Below, piece by piece: positions 16,717 through 24,907 of a DNA stretch of 64,000 nucleotides. The stretch's first letter is position 1. Each line of letters starts with the position of its first letter. This DNA is from Cecembia calidifontis (GTDB taxonomy: Bacteria > Bacteroidota > Bacteroidia > Cytophagales > Cyclobacteriaceae). The position numbers were made by a program, and so were the translations under genes. The stretch is taken from positions 1,796,001 through 1,860,000 of the forward strand of contig NZ_SGXG01000001.1 in assembly GCF_004216715.1 (NCBI RefSeq). Reading direction: 5' to 3'. The notes under the pieces were generated by a model. That model saw nothing but the letters and a program-made list of their open reading frames with translations, ran no database searches and was not told where the DNA came from.

Positions 16717-18255
16717 TTAACCAGCCCAACCTTCCCTGTCCAAACTTCTGTACTGAATTGCTTCGGCGAGGTGTTCCACTTTGATATCAGGAGATTGTGC
16801 CAGATCTGCAATGGTTCTCGAAACTTTTAAAATTCGGTCATAAGCCCTTGCCGAAAGTCCCAATCTTTCCATGGCTGTTTTGAGGAGTAATTTTCCTGCT
16901 TCATTGATACTGCATACTTCCTTTACCAAGTGGGAAGGCATCATGGCATTACAATAGATTTCAGGATTATTTTTGAACCTTTCTATTTGGATTTCTCTTC
17001 CCCGTACTACCCTTTCTCTGATTGATTTGGAAGATTCTGATTTCCGGGTCGAGGTCATCTCATCAAATTTCACGGGGGTCACTTCCACATGGAGATCAAT
17101 CCTGTCCAACAAAGGTCCGCTTACTTTATTCAGGTACCGCTGTACGATTCCAGGCCCGCAGACACATTCTTTTTCGGGATGGTTATAATAACCACAGGGG
17201 CAGGGGTTCATGCTTGCAATTAACATAAAGTTTGCAGGGTAATCTACCGAAACCTTTGCCCTTGATATGGTCACCTTCCTTTCTTCCAAAGGCTGTCTCA
17301 TGACTTCCAAAACAGTTCTTTTAAATTCCGGCAATTCGTCCAAAAACAAGACCCCATTATGGGAAAGGGAAATTTCTCCGGGCTGTGGATTTCCTCCTCC
17401 GCCAACTAAGGCTACATCCGAAATGGTGTGGTGTGGTGAGCGGAAGGGTCTTTGGGCAATAAGGGAGGCGTTTTTCCCCAATTTGCCCGCGACCGAATGG
17501 ATTTTGGTAGTTTCTAATGCTTCCTGAAGACTCAGGGGCGGTAAAATGGAGGGTAGCCTTTTGGCGAGCATGGTTTTGCCTGCACCGGGAGGACCGATCA
17601 TGATCACATTATGCCCACCTGCTGCTGCAATCTCCATGGCTCTTTTGATATTTTCCTGTCCTTGGACATCCGCAAAATCAAATTCATATTTTTCCAAGGA
17701 GTTGAAAAAAATATCCCGGGTGTCTGTGACCAAGGGGCTGATGTCCAGTTCGCATTCCAGGAAATCAATAGCATCTTGGAGCTTTTCCACACCGATAATA
17801 TCCAGGTTGTTGACTATAGACGCTTCAGATGCATTTTCCCTGGGAAGGATAAAGCCTTTAAATCCCCTCTTTCTGGCTTCAATAGCTATGGGAAGTACCC
17901 CTTTTACCGGTCTCAAATGACCATCCAGGGATAATTCCCCCATGATGACATAAGATTCTAATTCAGGGAAGCTGACCTGCTCAGAGGCTTTGAGTATGCC
18001 GAGTGCAATGGGCAGGTCATAAGCAGAACCTTCCTTCCGGATATCTGCCGGAGCAAGATTGATCACTACTTTTTGTCTGGGCATTCTGTACCCGGAATAT
18101 TTGAGTGCAGATTCTACCCTTTGCTGACTTTCTTTAACAGCACTGTCAGGAAGGCCTACCATATAAAAATTGGTGCCTTGCCCCACATTTACTTCAATGG
18201 TTATCAGTTTGGCGTCCACTCCTGATACCGCGCTTCCAAAAGTTTTTGCTACCAT
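16717..18255 (-). CDS. comM: YifB/ComM family Mg-chelatase-like AAA+ ATPase
   Basis: The 512-residue protein has the N-terminal ChlI-like domain (residues 1-180, with GLPDSAVKESQQRVESAL), an AAA+ core with Walker A GPPGAGKTMLAKRLP near 220 and Walker B GVLFLDELPEF near 305, a zinc-finger-like MNPCPCGYYNHPEKECVC near 355, and a C-terminal helical domain. ComM is a hexameric helicase that drives branch migration during natural transformation; the same family is widespread in bacteria not known to be competent. It is downstream of the small coiled-coil gene, separated by a hairpin at 18276-18302. Confidence 0.92.
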   Translation of the reverse strand: MVAKTFGSAVSGVDAKLITIEVNVGQGTNFYMVGLPDSAVKESQQRVESALKYSGYRMPRQKVVINLAPADIRKEGSAYDLPIALGILKASEQVSFPELESYVIMGELSLDGHLRPVKGVLPIAIEARKRGFKGFILPRENASEASIVNNLDIIGVEKLQDAIDFLECELDISPLVTDTRDIFFNSLEKYEFDFADVQGQENIKRAMEIAAAGGHNVIMIGPPGAGKTMLAKRLPSILPPLSLQEALETTKIHSVAGKLGKNASLIAQRPFRSPHHTISDVALVGGGGNPQPGEISLSHNGVLFLDELPEFKRTVLEVMRQPLEERKVTISRAKVSVDYPANFMLIASMNPCPCGYYNHPEKECVCGPGIVQRYLNKVSGPLLDRIDLHVEVTPVKFDEMTSTRKSESSKSIRERVVRGREIQIERFKNNPEIYCNAMMPSHLVKEVCSINEAGKLLLKTAMERLGLSARAYDRILKVSRTIADLAQSPDIKVEHLAEAIQYRSLDREGWAG

Positions 18256-18275
18256 GCCATGTTAATTGTTTGAAA

Positions 18276-18302
18276 CAAAAAAGGAAACCAAAATCGGTTT
18301 CC
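18276..18302 (-). terminator. Intrinsic terminator of the small coiled-coil gene
   Basis: GGAAACC/GGTTTCC hairpin with a 6-base loop, followed on the minus strand by a T run; 33 bases beyond the stop at 18335 and upstream of comM. Confidence 0.65.
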
Positions 18303-18334
18303 TAATATAGAGATTTTTCAACTAATCTATCTTT

Positions 18335-18700
18335 TTACTTGAAATTTTGTCTTGGACGGATGACGGAGCTTTCTTTTTCCTCTTCCTTCTGCTTCATTTT
18401 GCTTTCCAGGTTTTTCAGTTTGATGCCCTGCTCCATATCATACAGTTTGGCTTTAAGCTCATTTTTTTCAACTTCCTTTTTTTCTAATTCCCTTGAGAGG
18501 TTGTTGGACAAAGTATGCCCTGTTGCCCATGAAATGAGGAAAAGAACCAGTCCAAGCAAGAGAAAATTGATGACTACAGATGTGGTAAGCTCTTCAATTC
18601 CCATCAATCCTTTGATGCTATTGAATGACAAAAAGAACACGAGACTTATGGCGAAAAATAAAAGTACGAGCAAATGGGTGATTTTATTGACTTGTTTCAT
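18335..18700 (-). CDS. Small membrane protein with C-terminal coiled coil, 121 aa
   Basis: Two hydrophobic segments (residues about 10-28 and 42-60) are followed by a charged heptad-like region (LSRELEKKEVEKNELKAKLY, then LKNLESKMKQKEEEKES). Both termini should be cytoplasmic with the coiled coil inside the cell. Not recognised as a named family. It lies between comM and the ABC exporter on the same strand and starts 31 bases after the exporter's stop side, so it may share that transcript. Confidence 0.6.
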   Translation of the reverse strand: MKQVNKITHLLVLLFFAISLVFFLSFNSIKGLMGIEELTTSVVINFLLLGLVLFLISWATGHTLSNNLSRELEKKEVEKNELKAKLYDMEQGIKLKNLESKMKQKEEEKESSVIRPRQNFK

Positions 18701-18731
18701 GGTAAGGAATTCTGTTTGAATTGCTAATATA

Positions 18732-20564
18732 CTAAACAGACTGCATGGTAGAAAGATTCCGGTAAAGGCCTTCTTCTTCCATTAATTGTTGGTGGGTGCC
18801 CCTTTGAACAATTTTCCCCTTTTTGATTACCAGTATCTCGTCTGCATGCTGAATTGTACTTAGCCTATGCGCTATGACCAAGGTTGTCCTGTTGGCCATA
18901 AGATTGGTAAGCGCTTCCTGAACGAGTTTTTCAGATTGTGAATCCAAGGCAGAAGTTGCTTCATCCAAAATCAGGATAGGTGGATTTTTCAATACCGCTC
19001 GGGCGATACTCAACCTTTGCCTTTGACCTCCGGATAACTTCGACCCCCGCTCTCCGATGTTGGTATGGTAGCCTTTTTCAAGCTGTACGATAAATTCATG
19101 GGCATTGGCAATCTTCGCGGCCTCTATGACTTCTCCTTCAGAAATCCCTTCTAGCCCAAAGGCAATATTGTTGAATACCGTATCATTGAAGAGAATGGAT
19201 TCCTGGGTCACTATTCCCATTAACTTTCTTAAGCTTTGAAGTTCGATTTCCTTCAGATCCCTGCCATCCAAAGTGATTTTACCTTCGGTAGGGTCATAAA
19301 ACCTGGGTACCAGGTCCGCTACGGTGGATTTTCCTCCTCCGGAAGGACCTACCAGGGCGATGGTTTTTCCCTTTTCCAAGACAAAGTCAATATCCTTTAG
19401 CACAAGTTCTTTTTCATATCTAAAGGAAACATGCTGAAATTGGATAGCTTCCTCAAATTTTTCAACAGTCACCGGATTTTCTGAATTTTGGATAGCGCTT
19501 GGGGTATCCACTACTTCAAAAATTCTTTCCGCCGAAGCCAATCCCCTTTGAATACTGCTCGCTGCCCTGGAAATCTCTTTGGCAGGGTTCAAAACCTGTG
19601 TGAAAATCACAATATAGGTGATAAAGTCAGAAGCGCCTAAAGCGGAATTATTGCTCAATACCAGGGATCCACCGTACAATAAAATTCCGGCTACCACCAA
19701 AACACCAAGAAATTGCGAAGCAGGTGAAGCCAATTCGTTTTTCCTTGCCATAGAAATGTTGACATTGGAATAGTAATCTGTTTCCCTGTCAAATTTTGAG
19801 CGCATAAAGGGTTGCGCCGCAAATGCTTTGATTACCCTCATGCCGCCTATGGTTTCATCCAGGATATTTACGATCCTGCCCAGTGACTCCTGACTGGCGA
19901 CAGCTTTCTTTTTCAGTCTTTTGGTTATTCCTCCTATCACAGCGCCGGAAATGGGGATTACCAAGATGGTGAACAAAGTGAGCTTCAGGGACATGAAAAA
20001 TAAAACGGCAAAGTACAAAATAATCGTAGCAGGTTCTTTAAAAACCACCTTCAGAGATTGGACAATACTGTTTTCTACCTCCTGTATATCATTGGTCATT
20101 TTGGACATCAAATCCCCTTTGCGTTCATTGGAAAAATAGCCGATGTGCAGGTTGGTTACCTTTTCAAAAATGTTCATCCGCATTTTTTTGATGATTTCCG
20201 CACGGACTTTTGCCAAAACCACTCCAGACAGATAAGTGAACAAGTTGGATAAAAAAACCGAAGCTACAATGATAAGGCAGACATACAAAAGGGTCCCGAA
20301 TTTTCCATGACTTTCTGCAATGCTGATGAAATAGTGGTAAAAGAGATGGAAAAAATACTCCAGTGAAAAACTGAATTCGGGCTTTTCGATGTATTTGGTC
20401 AAACTGGAGGGATCTACCTGCCCAAAGATGACATCAAACAAAGGTTTGAGCAGGGTAAAATTCAGTAAGCCAAAAAGGATTGCCAAAATGGTATAGACCA
20501 CATAAATAGGAAAATAGCGCCTAAAGGGTCTTGCATAGGATAATATCCTAAGGTAAGTATTCAT
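18732..20564 (-). CDS. ABC exporter of MsbA type, 610 aa
   Basis: A fused membrane-ATPase half-transporter. The N-terminal membrane domain spans residues about 15-330; Walker A is GPSGGGKST near 402, signature LSGGQRQRLSIARA near 507, Walker B ILDEATSALD near 530, H-loop VIAHRLST near 562. Length and layout fit MsbA-like lipid A/lipid flippases. The neighbour at 20600-22285 is a Wzi-like outer-membrane protein, which may hint at an envelope lipid or polysaccharide role, but the substrate is undetermined. Confidence 0.9.
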   Translation of the reverse strand: MNTYLRILSYARPFRRYFPIYVVYTILAILFGLLNFTLLKPLFDVIFGQVDPSSLTKYIEKPEFSFSLEYFFHLFYHYFISIAESHGKFGTLLYVCLIIVASVFLSNLFTYLSGVVLAKVRAEIIKKMRMNIFEKVTNLHIGYFSNERKGDLMSKMTNDIQEVENSIVQSLKVVFKEPATIILYFAVLFFMSLKLTLFTILVIPISGAVIGGITKRLKKKAVASQESLGRIVNILDETIGGMRVIKAFAAQPFMRSKFDRETDYYSNVNISMARKNELASPASQFLGVLVVAGILLYGGSLVLSNNSALGASDFITYIVIFTQVLNPAKEISRAASSIQRGLASAERIFEVVDTPSAIQNSENPVTVEKFEEAIQFQHVSFRYEKELVLKDIDFVLEKGKTIALVGPSGGGKSTVADLVPRFYDPTEGKITLDGRDLKEIELQSLRKLMGIVTQESILFNDTVFNNIAFGLEGISEGEVIEAAKIANAHEFIVQLEKGYHTNIGERGSKLSGGQRQRLSIARAVLKNPPILILDEATSALDSQSEKLVQEALTNLMANRTTLVIAHRLSTIQHADEILVIKKGKIVQRGTHQQLMEEEGLYRNLSTMQSV

Positions 20565-20599
20565 GCAATGGATTTGAAATTCCCCCGCAAGTTACGGAA

Positions 20600-22285
20600 T
20601 TAAAAGTTGAAATCATTTCTTATCATGTTCACCCTGATGCCTGCTTGTGTAAACTGATTGATTTCCGGTGCATTGAGATCTTGTGCAGTTCTTCTTCTAT
20701 AGGTATGGGTCAGGTCCAAAAAAACATTTTGCTTGATCATGTAACTCAGGTTCAGACTACCCATGATTACCCTGTTTTCTATCCCTTGGCCTATTCTGTT
20801 TCCAAAAAGACCGATTCCGGTATTGGGGTTCAGCCTGTTTTTGAGTACATTTTTTCCAAAATTCACATCTTCCGAAGGATCATCTCCAAAATATTGGAAA
20901 ATCCCGGTAAAATTGGCAAAAAGCCTGGGAGCAGGTTGATACCTCAAAATCCCTACAGCCTCCCTGAAATTTGCCCCAAGCGGATGGGTCAAAGCTGTCC
21001 TGTAGTTGGAAAAAGACTGGAAGTCGGATTTTTCCTGATAAGTATAAGGCCTTGCCTGGTTGTATTCCAATTGTAAATCCAGGTTGGAAATTTTGAAGAC
21101 ATCGATGTATTTGTAACCTGCCTGGAGTCCATATTTATTTCGGCTGGACTGCTTGCCATCAATTCCGAAGAACTCACCGAAAACGAATTCATCCAATGCA
21201 AACTGTCCGTAAAGCTGCATGCCCGGAGTAAAATTCCATTTGGCATCCATGCCTAACATGATTTTATCAGGCGTTCCCAACTGATGCTCTACCCATCGGT
21301 AAAAAATAATAGGATTGAGGTAATTCCAGTTGAATTGGTTCATCATGACCGATTCAAAAAGACCAACATTCAGCTTTTTGCCAATGTTCATGCCCAAACG
21401 GTGAAAGGAAAACCACTTTTGTGGATAGCGGCCGTCAGTAGGCCTTCCCTGACCATCAAAGATCACATCCGCATTCAATTGTGCCCATACATTGGTCAGG
21501 TTGAATTTCCAGATTTTGGTGTTGATTTTGGCAAAAAGGTAAGGATTGGAAAAATCAGAAAGGATCATGGAGCGGTAACCTTCTCCTACAAAGTTCCTGT
21601 CATGGCCAATCTGTGCATGAATGTGCTTGGTAAGGTTGAAGCTTACATGCCCCATGGCAGAGAAATAGCCATATCCTTCCCCTTCAAATCTTTTCCAAAA
21701 TCCTTCTCCGGGAACAGCACCGGAATGTTCTATGTAGTCCTTAACCCATGAAGGGAAGATGGTTTGGGTAGTAGTCATGTAGGTGTAAAATGCCACCTTT
21801 CTGTCAATGCTTCCCCTGAGTTCAAGTCCTCTGCTGTTCCTTAATCTTAACCTGTCCACATCCTGTTCCACTCCTCCGGCCAGATAAAGTACTGGGTTCA
21901 CGTGGATATCGACCACTTCGTCTCTGTGGTGGAATAAGTCGGAGGGTTTCCTGTAAAGTTTTCGGAAAAGTGGATTTTTGGAATACGGGGTATCACGGCT
22001 GACAAACTCCCAATTGTCGTTGCTCAGGTATTCCAGATTGAACCGGTCTGCCCTGGATTGAATGGTTCCGGCATAGGAAATTGAGTCCAGGAATGCCCCA
22101 AGCTGATCTCTTCTGTAAGGTTTGAAACCTGAATGGAATTCAGAATTGTTTTCCCCCTGAAGGATTTCATACCTTTCTATCAGGTGGTAATAGTCTCTAT
22201 TGAAAGGTACATAAGCGCCTTGCCCAAAGCTTTCATGACCGAAAAATAACAGACTTAAAAAGGTTAAAATGATCCATCTTTTCAT
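20600..22285 (-). CDS. Capsule assembly Wzi-like outer-membrane protein, 561 aa
   Basis: Signal peptide (MKRWIILTFLSLLFFGHESF, then GQGAYVP) and a long beta-rich body. Segments such as IGHDRNFVGEGYRSMILSDF near 225 and the repeated aromatic strands (WSFNL.., FYRWVEHQLGTPDKIMLG near 330, LDLQLEYNQARPYTY near 405) fit the Wzi family of 18-stranded barrels that attach capsule to the outer membrane. It ends in NMIRNDFNF, with the terminal phenylalanine of barrel proteins. No capsule biosynthesis cluster is adjacent. Confidence 0.75.
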   Translation of the reverse strand: MKRWIILTFLSLLFFGHESFGQGAYVPFNRDYYHLIERYEILQGENNSEFHSGFKPYRRDQLGAFLDSISYAGTIQSRADRFNLEYLSNDNWEFVSRDTPYSKNPLFRKLYRKPSDLFHHRDEVVDIHVNPVLYLAGGVEQDVDRLRLRNSRGLELRGSIDRKVAFYTYMTTTQTIFPSWVKDYIEHSGAVPGEGFWKRFEGEGYGYFSAMGHVSFNLTKHIHAQIGHDRNFVGEGYRSMILSDFSNPYLFAKINTKIWKFNLTNVWAQLNADVIFDGQGRPTDGRYPQKWFSFHRLGMNIGKKLNVGLFESVMMNQFNWNYLNPIIFYRWVEHQLGTPDKIMLGMDAKWNFTPGMQLYGQFALDEFVFGEFFGIDGKQSSRNKYGLQAGYKYIDVFKISNLDLQLEYNQARPYTYQEKSDFQSFSNYRTALTHPLGANFREAVGILRYQPAPRLFANFTGIFQYFGDDPSEDVNFGKNVLKNRLNPNTGIGLFGNRIGQGIENRVIMGSLNLSYMIKQNVFLDLTHTYRRRTAQDLNAPEINQFTQAGIRVNMIRNDFNF

Positions 22286-22332
22286 AAAGTGTCCATGCTA
22301 AAGATGTAAAGCTAAAAAAAGTATGCAAAAGA

Positions 22333-22388
22333 AAAGAACTCCGGCAAGGCAAATTCCAGAATTTGCGCCCTTACCAGAGTCCTTTTTT
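22333..22388 (-). terminator. Intrinsic terminator of the DUF4153 gene
   Basis: An imperfect long hairpin with arms GGACTCTGG and CCGGAGTTC on the minus strand, followed by TTTTCTTTT; about 25 bases beyond the stop at 22411. Confidence 0.55.
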
Positions 22389-22410
22389 CGTAAAAAATGA
22401 GAAGGTTATT

Positions 22411-23664
22411 TTATTCAAATAGCAAGGGAAATACAAATACCTCTATACCGGCCCAGATCAAATAAACCGGTATGTACTTCACCATGGATCTTCCAATACT
22501 GGAAATGGGCTTCCTGCCGGATATTGATTGGAATAATTGGAAGGTGATAAGAATCAAATGTACCAGCATCAATAGATTGCTTCCAAACACAGCCAATCGG
22601 TTTGGCGTAATTCCCCATTCAGATATCCTAAAAAGTATGGCCGATAGCGCTATGCCATTCACGATGATGGTAAAAACGGAGAGCAATACCAATACGGCCA
22701 TTCCGTATTTGTTTTTCTTTTTGGAATAAGATTCGGCAATAGAAAAGAAAATCAAAGCCATGACACCGATTAGGAGCACGTTGAATAAGAGCAGAAACTC
22801 CCGGTCATGATAAGGATCTTTTCCTGTAAAAAGAATCGCACCAAGGTAGGTCATCAGCATCAGGAGCACCAGAGGGCTGAAGATTTTAGCCACAAGAGGC
22901 GATACTTTGTTGACCAAGTTGGGATTATTATGGGTGAGGTAAGCACCTAAAATCGGAATGGAGGGGAATCCAAAGACCACAATGTTTTTGAAATAAAAAT
23001 CCTGGATCTTGATGCCGATCAACTCAAAAAGACCAATTGTCACACCGGACATGATTCCTGCCGCAATGGCCAAGATGGCAGTCATTACCAATGTTTCACC
23101 ATTGAAGCGTAAAAAATCCAGGTGTTTGTCATTGTCCAAAGGGCTTGACCCCGAAAAAGCTAGACCCAGCATACCCCAAAGCAGGATAGGCAGGTGGATA
23201 CAGGCCAAAATAAAGGTGTCACTTTCTATGACAGGCAAGGTATTGATATATATCATACAAAGTGCAGTGAAGCCGATGATGGAAAATTTGATTTTATTGG
23301 GGACCTCCTGTATCCACAGGAAGTAAGTTGTTATTGCTGAAATAATGATAAAACCGATATTTCTTGGATAGAAGAACTCCTCTTGTAGACTGGAAAAGGA
23401 TGGAATTTTGGCAAGCATTCCTGAAATGAACAGGATACTGATGACCAGTTGGATTTCTTTCCTTTTCCCCCATTGAATGGAATCAGGTTTATGTTTTAAC
23501 CTTTCATGCCAGGCATCTGCAAGGAGGTTTCCTTTCAATTGAGGGTAGAGTTCTAAAAAAGCCAGCTTGAAATCAATCTTTCGGTTTCGATACAATTTTT
23601 CAAGTTGGGCAGGCTGGGTCAGGTTGTTAAGGATTTCGTTTTGCATATGATTAAGTTGATTCAT
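22411..23664 (-). CDS. DUF4153-like polytopic membrane protein, 417 aa
   Basis: After a soluble N-terminal stretch of about 70 residues there are roughly ten hydrophobic segments with short loops, ending in VYLIWAGIEVFVFPLLFE. The overall look fits the DUF4153 family of inner-membrane proteins; function is unknown. The inverted repeat TACTTTGTAATTCAAAGTA ends 8 bases before its start, the same operator as upstream of the regulator operon at 24616, so this gene is probably under the winged-helix regulator encoded next to it. Confidence 0.7.
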   Translation of the reverse strand: MNQLNHMQNEILNNLTQPAQLEKLYRNRKIDFKLAFLELYPQLKGNLLADAWHERLKHKPDSIQWGKRKEIQLVISILFISGMLAKIPSFSSLQEEFFYPRNIGFIIISAITTYFLWIQEVPNKIKFSIIGFTALCMIYINTLPVIESDTFILACIHLPILLWGMLGLAFSGSSPLDNDKHLDFLRFNGETLVMTAILAIAAGIMSGVTIGLFELIGIKIQDFYFKNIVVFGFPSIPILGAYLTHNNPNLVNKVSPLVAKIFSPLVLLMLMTYLGAILFTGKDPYHDREFLLLFNVLLIGVMALIFFSIAESYSKKKNKYGMAVLVLLSVFTIIVNGIALSAILFRISEWGITPNRLAVFGSNLLMLVHLILITFQLFQSISGRKPISSIGRSMVKYIPVYLIWAGIEVFVFPLLFE

Positions 23665-23672
23665 TCAGAAAG

Positions 23673-23691
23673 TACTTTGTAATTCAAAGTA
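23673..23691. promoter_or_regulatory. Operator-like inverted repeat (TACTTTG-N5-CAAAGTA)
   Basis: TACTTTG, TAATT, CAAAGTA: two perfect 7-base arms around a 5-base spacer, ending 8 bases upstream of the DUF4153 start at 23664. The same arms and spacing recur at 24625-24643. Confidence 0.7.
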
Positions 23692-23706
23692 GATGGGAAA
23701 ATTTTT

Positions 23707-24012
23707 TTACGGTTTGTTTTGATGGATCAGGTTTTCAAGGAATTCCAGGTGCTGCTGAAAAGCCATTCGTCCTAAGTCAGTGGCTTTGTAATTGGTCAGT
23801 GGTTTTCTTCCGACAAATGATTTTTCGACTTGAATATATTCCTGTTTTTCCAAATAGCGTAAGTGAGAAGCCAGGTTACCATCGGTGACTTCCAGCAATT
23901 CCTTGAAGGAATTGAAGTCATATTGCTCATTGACCATAAGAATAGACATGATGCGGAGCCTAGTGACATTTTCAAATGCCTTATCGTAATTGCCCTTCAA
24001 TTCACCGGTCAT
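23707..24012 (-). CDS. Winged-helix transcriptional regulator, 101 aa
   Basis: A minimal winged-helix protein (HTH_34-like): residues about 15-85 contain VTRLRIMSILMVNEQYDFNS, the recognition-helix region LLEVTDGNLASHLRYLEKQEYI and a wing with KSFVGRKPLTNYKATDLG. It overlaps the stop of the membrane-protein gene at 24002 by 11 bases, so the two are translated together. Two identical-arm inverted repeats in front of this operon and of the neighbouring DUF4153 gene are its likely binding sites, which would make it autoregulatory. Confidence 0.85.
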   Translation of the reverse strand: MTGELKGNYDKAFENVTRLRIMSILMVNEQYDFNSFKELLEVTDGNLASHLRYLEKQEYIQVEKSFVGRKPLTNYKATDLGRMAFQQHLEFLENLIHQNKP

Positions 24013-24616
24013 ACTTATAATACATCAAGCTGCCATAAATGATATGCAAAGCACCAAAACCTAGGGTCCATAGCAGCAATCCAAACTGTGGAAATAAAGC
24101 AGCGATTATTCCTAGCAAGATCTGTCCATATCCCAAATACCTGATTTCACTCAGGGTAAAATGGGAAGCCTGCCAAAGCCCCAATCCGTAAAAGGCCAAA
24201 GTGGCAGGGGCAATAAAATGGAAATATCCCTGATGTAATAAAGCCATGCAAAAGAATCCTCCTGTGATGACTGGGATAAACAACGCCTGAAGAAATCGCT
24301 TGCCGGCAGGAGTCCACAGTTGGCTCGCTGTTTTTTTGCTTTTCTTCCTGCTAAATGCCCAAGCTGTAGTGATGGAAAGAATCATTACTACGATTCCTGT
24401 TAAAGTCAATTTCGTTAAAAGCGGGCTATCGATCTGGACACTGGATTCCAATCCCCAAGGGACATTGGGAGAATATAGCCAAGAATAGGCCAGATAGGCT
24501 CCGGAAATGGCATAAATTCCGGCCAATATTCCTGATAAGCCACTCAAGGATAGAAAACGGGTGCTCCGCTCCATCATGGATTTGATTTCTGCTAGATCTT
24601 GCTGGGGATTTTTCAT
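24002..24616 (-). CDS. Inner-membrane protein paired with the winged-helix regulator, 204 aa
   Basis: Five or six hydrophobic segments (residues about 20-38, 68-88, 105-125, 130-150, 155-195) after a short cytoplasmic start MKNPQQDLAEIKSMMERST. This opening and the coupling to a small winged-helix regulator are common in Bacteroidota, but I know no function. The operator-like repeat 24625-24643 lies 8 bases upstream of its start. Confidence 0.7.
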   Translation of the reverse strand: MKNPQQDLAEIKSMMERSTRFLSLSGLSGILAGIYAISGAYLAYSWLYSPNVPWGLESSVQIDSPLLTKLTLTGIVVMILSITTAWAFSRKKSKKTASQLWTPAGKRFLQALFIPVITGGFFCMALLHQGYFHFIAPATLAFYGLGLWQASHFTLSEIRYLGYGQILLGIIAALFPQFGLLLWTLGFGALHIIYGSLMYYKYDR

Positions 24617-24624
24617 TTTAAAAG

Positions 24625-24643
24625 TACTTTGAAATACAAAGTA
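24625..24643. promoter_or_regulatory. Operator-like inverted repeat (TACTTTG-N5-CAAAGTA)
   Basis: TACTTTG, AAATA, CAAAGTA, 8 bases upstream of the start at 24616. Same arms, spacer length and distance to the start as the site at 23673-23691. Confidence 0.7.
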
Positions 24644-24680
24644 AAATCAAAATTCCGACATACCTATGCATTCTCTGAAT

Positions 24681-24907
24681 TATTTTTGCGTTATGAACAA
24701 GTAATTATCATCTTTTAACAATGTCAATTGGAGGCAGGGGATAAGTTTCCCTAGTCTACTAAAAAGTCTCTTCTAAATCCCGTGTAAACCTTTCACAGAT
24801 AGGGCAGCAACCCGCTCTCTTTTTAGGTAAAAATTCTGCTGCAACTACTTCGAAGGGTTAATTTTTTTGATCCAATGTATTACAATATTCGTTTAAAATA
24901 TTAATTT
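24681..24907 (+). other. Gene-free stretch with a promoter-like word; possible RNA or orphaned leader
   Basis: TATTTTTG at 24681-24688 matches the Bacteroidota -7 consensus TAnnTTTG. The next 200 bases have no credible open frame but contain short GC-rich pairing segments (GGGCAGCAACCC near 24800, CTACTTCGAAGG near 24847) and a T run at 24863. This could be a small RNA, or the original promoter and leader of the gene at 26600, now cut off by the IS1380 insertion. No known RNA family was recognised. Confidence 0.3.

Noticed and set aside
12184..20564. Two ABC exporters as parts of one heterodimeric transporter
   Set aside because: They are 5 kb apart in different transcription units, and each has complete ATPase motifs apart from the LSVGQ variant, so a pair is not supported.
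24780..24870. Riboswitch or SRP/6S RNA in the spacer before the IS1380 element
   Set aside because: Short pairing segments exist, but none of the conserved motifs that I know for these RNAs could be matched.
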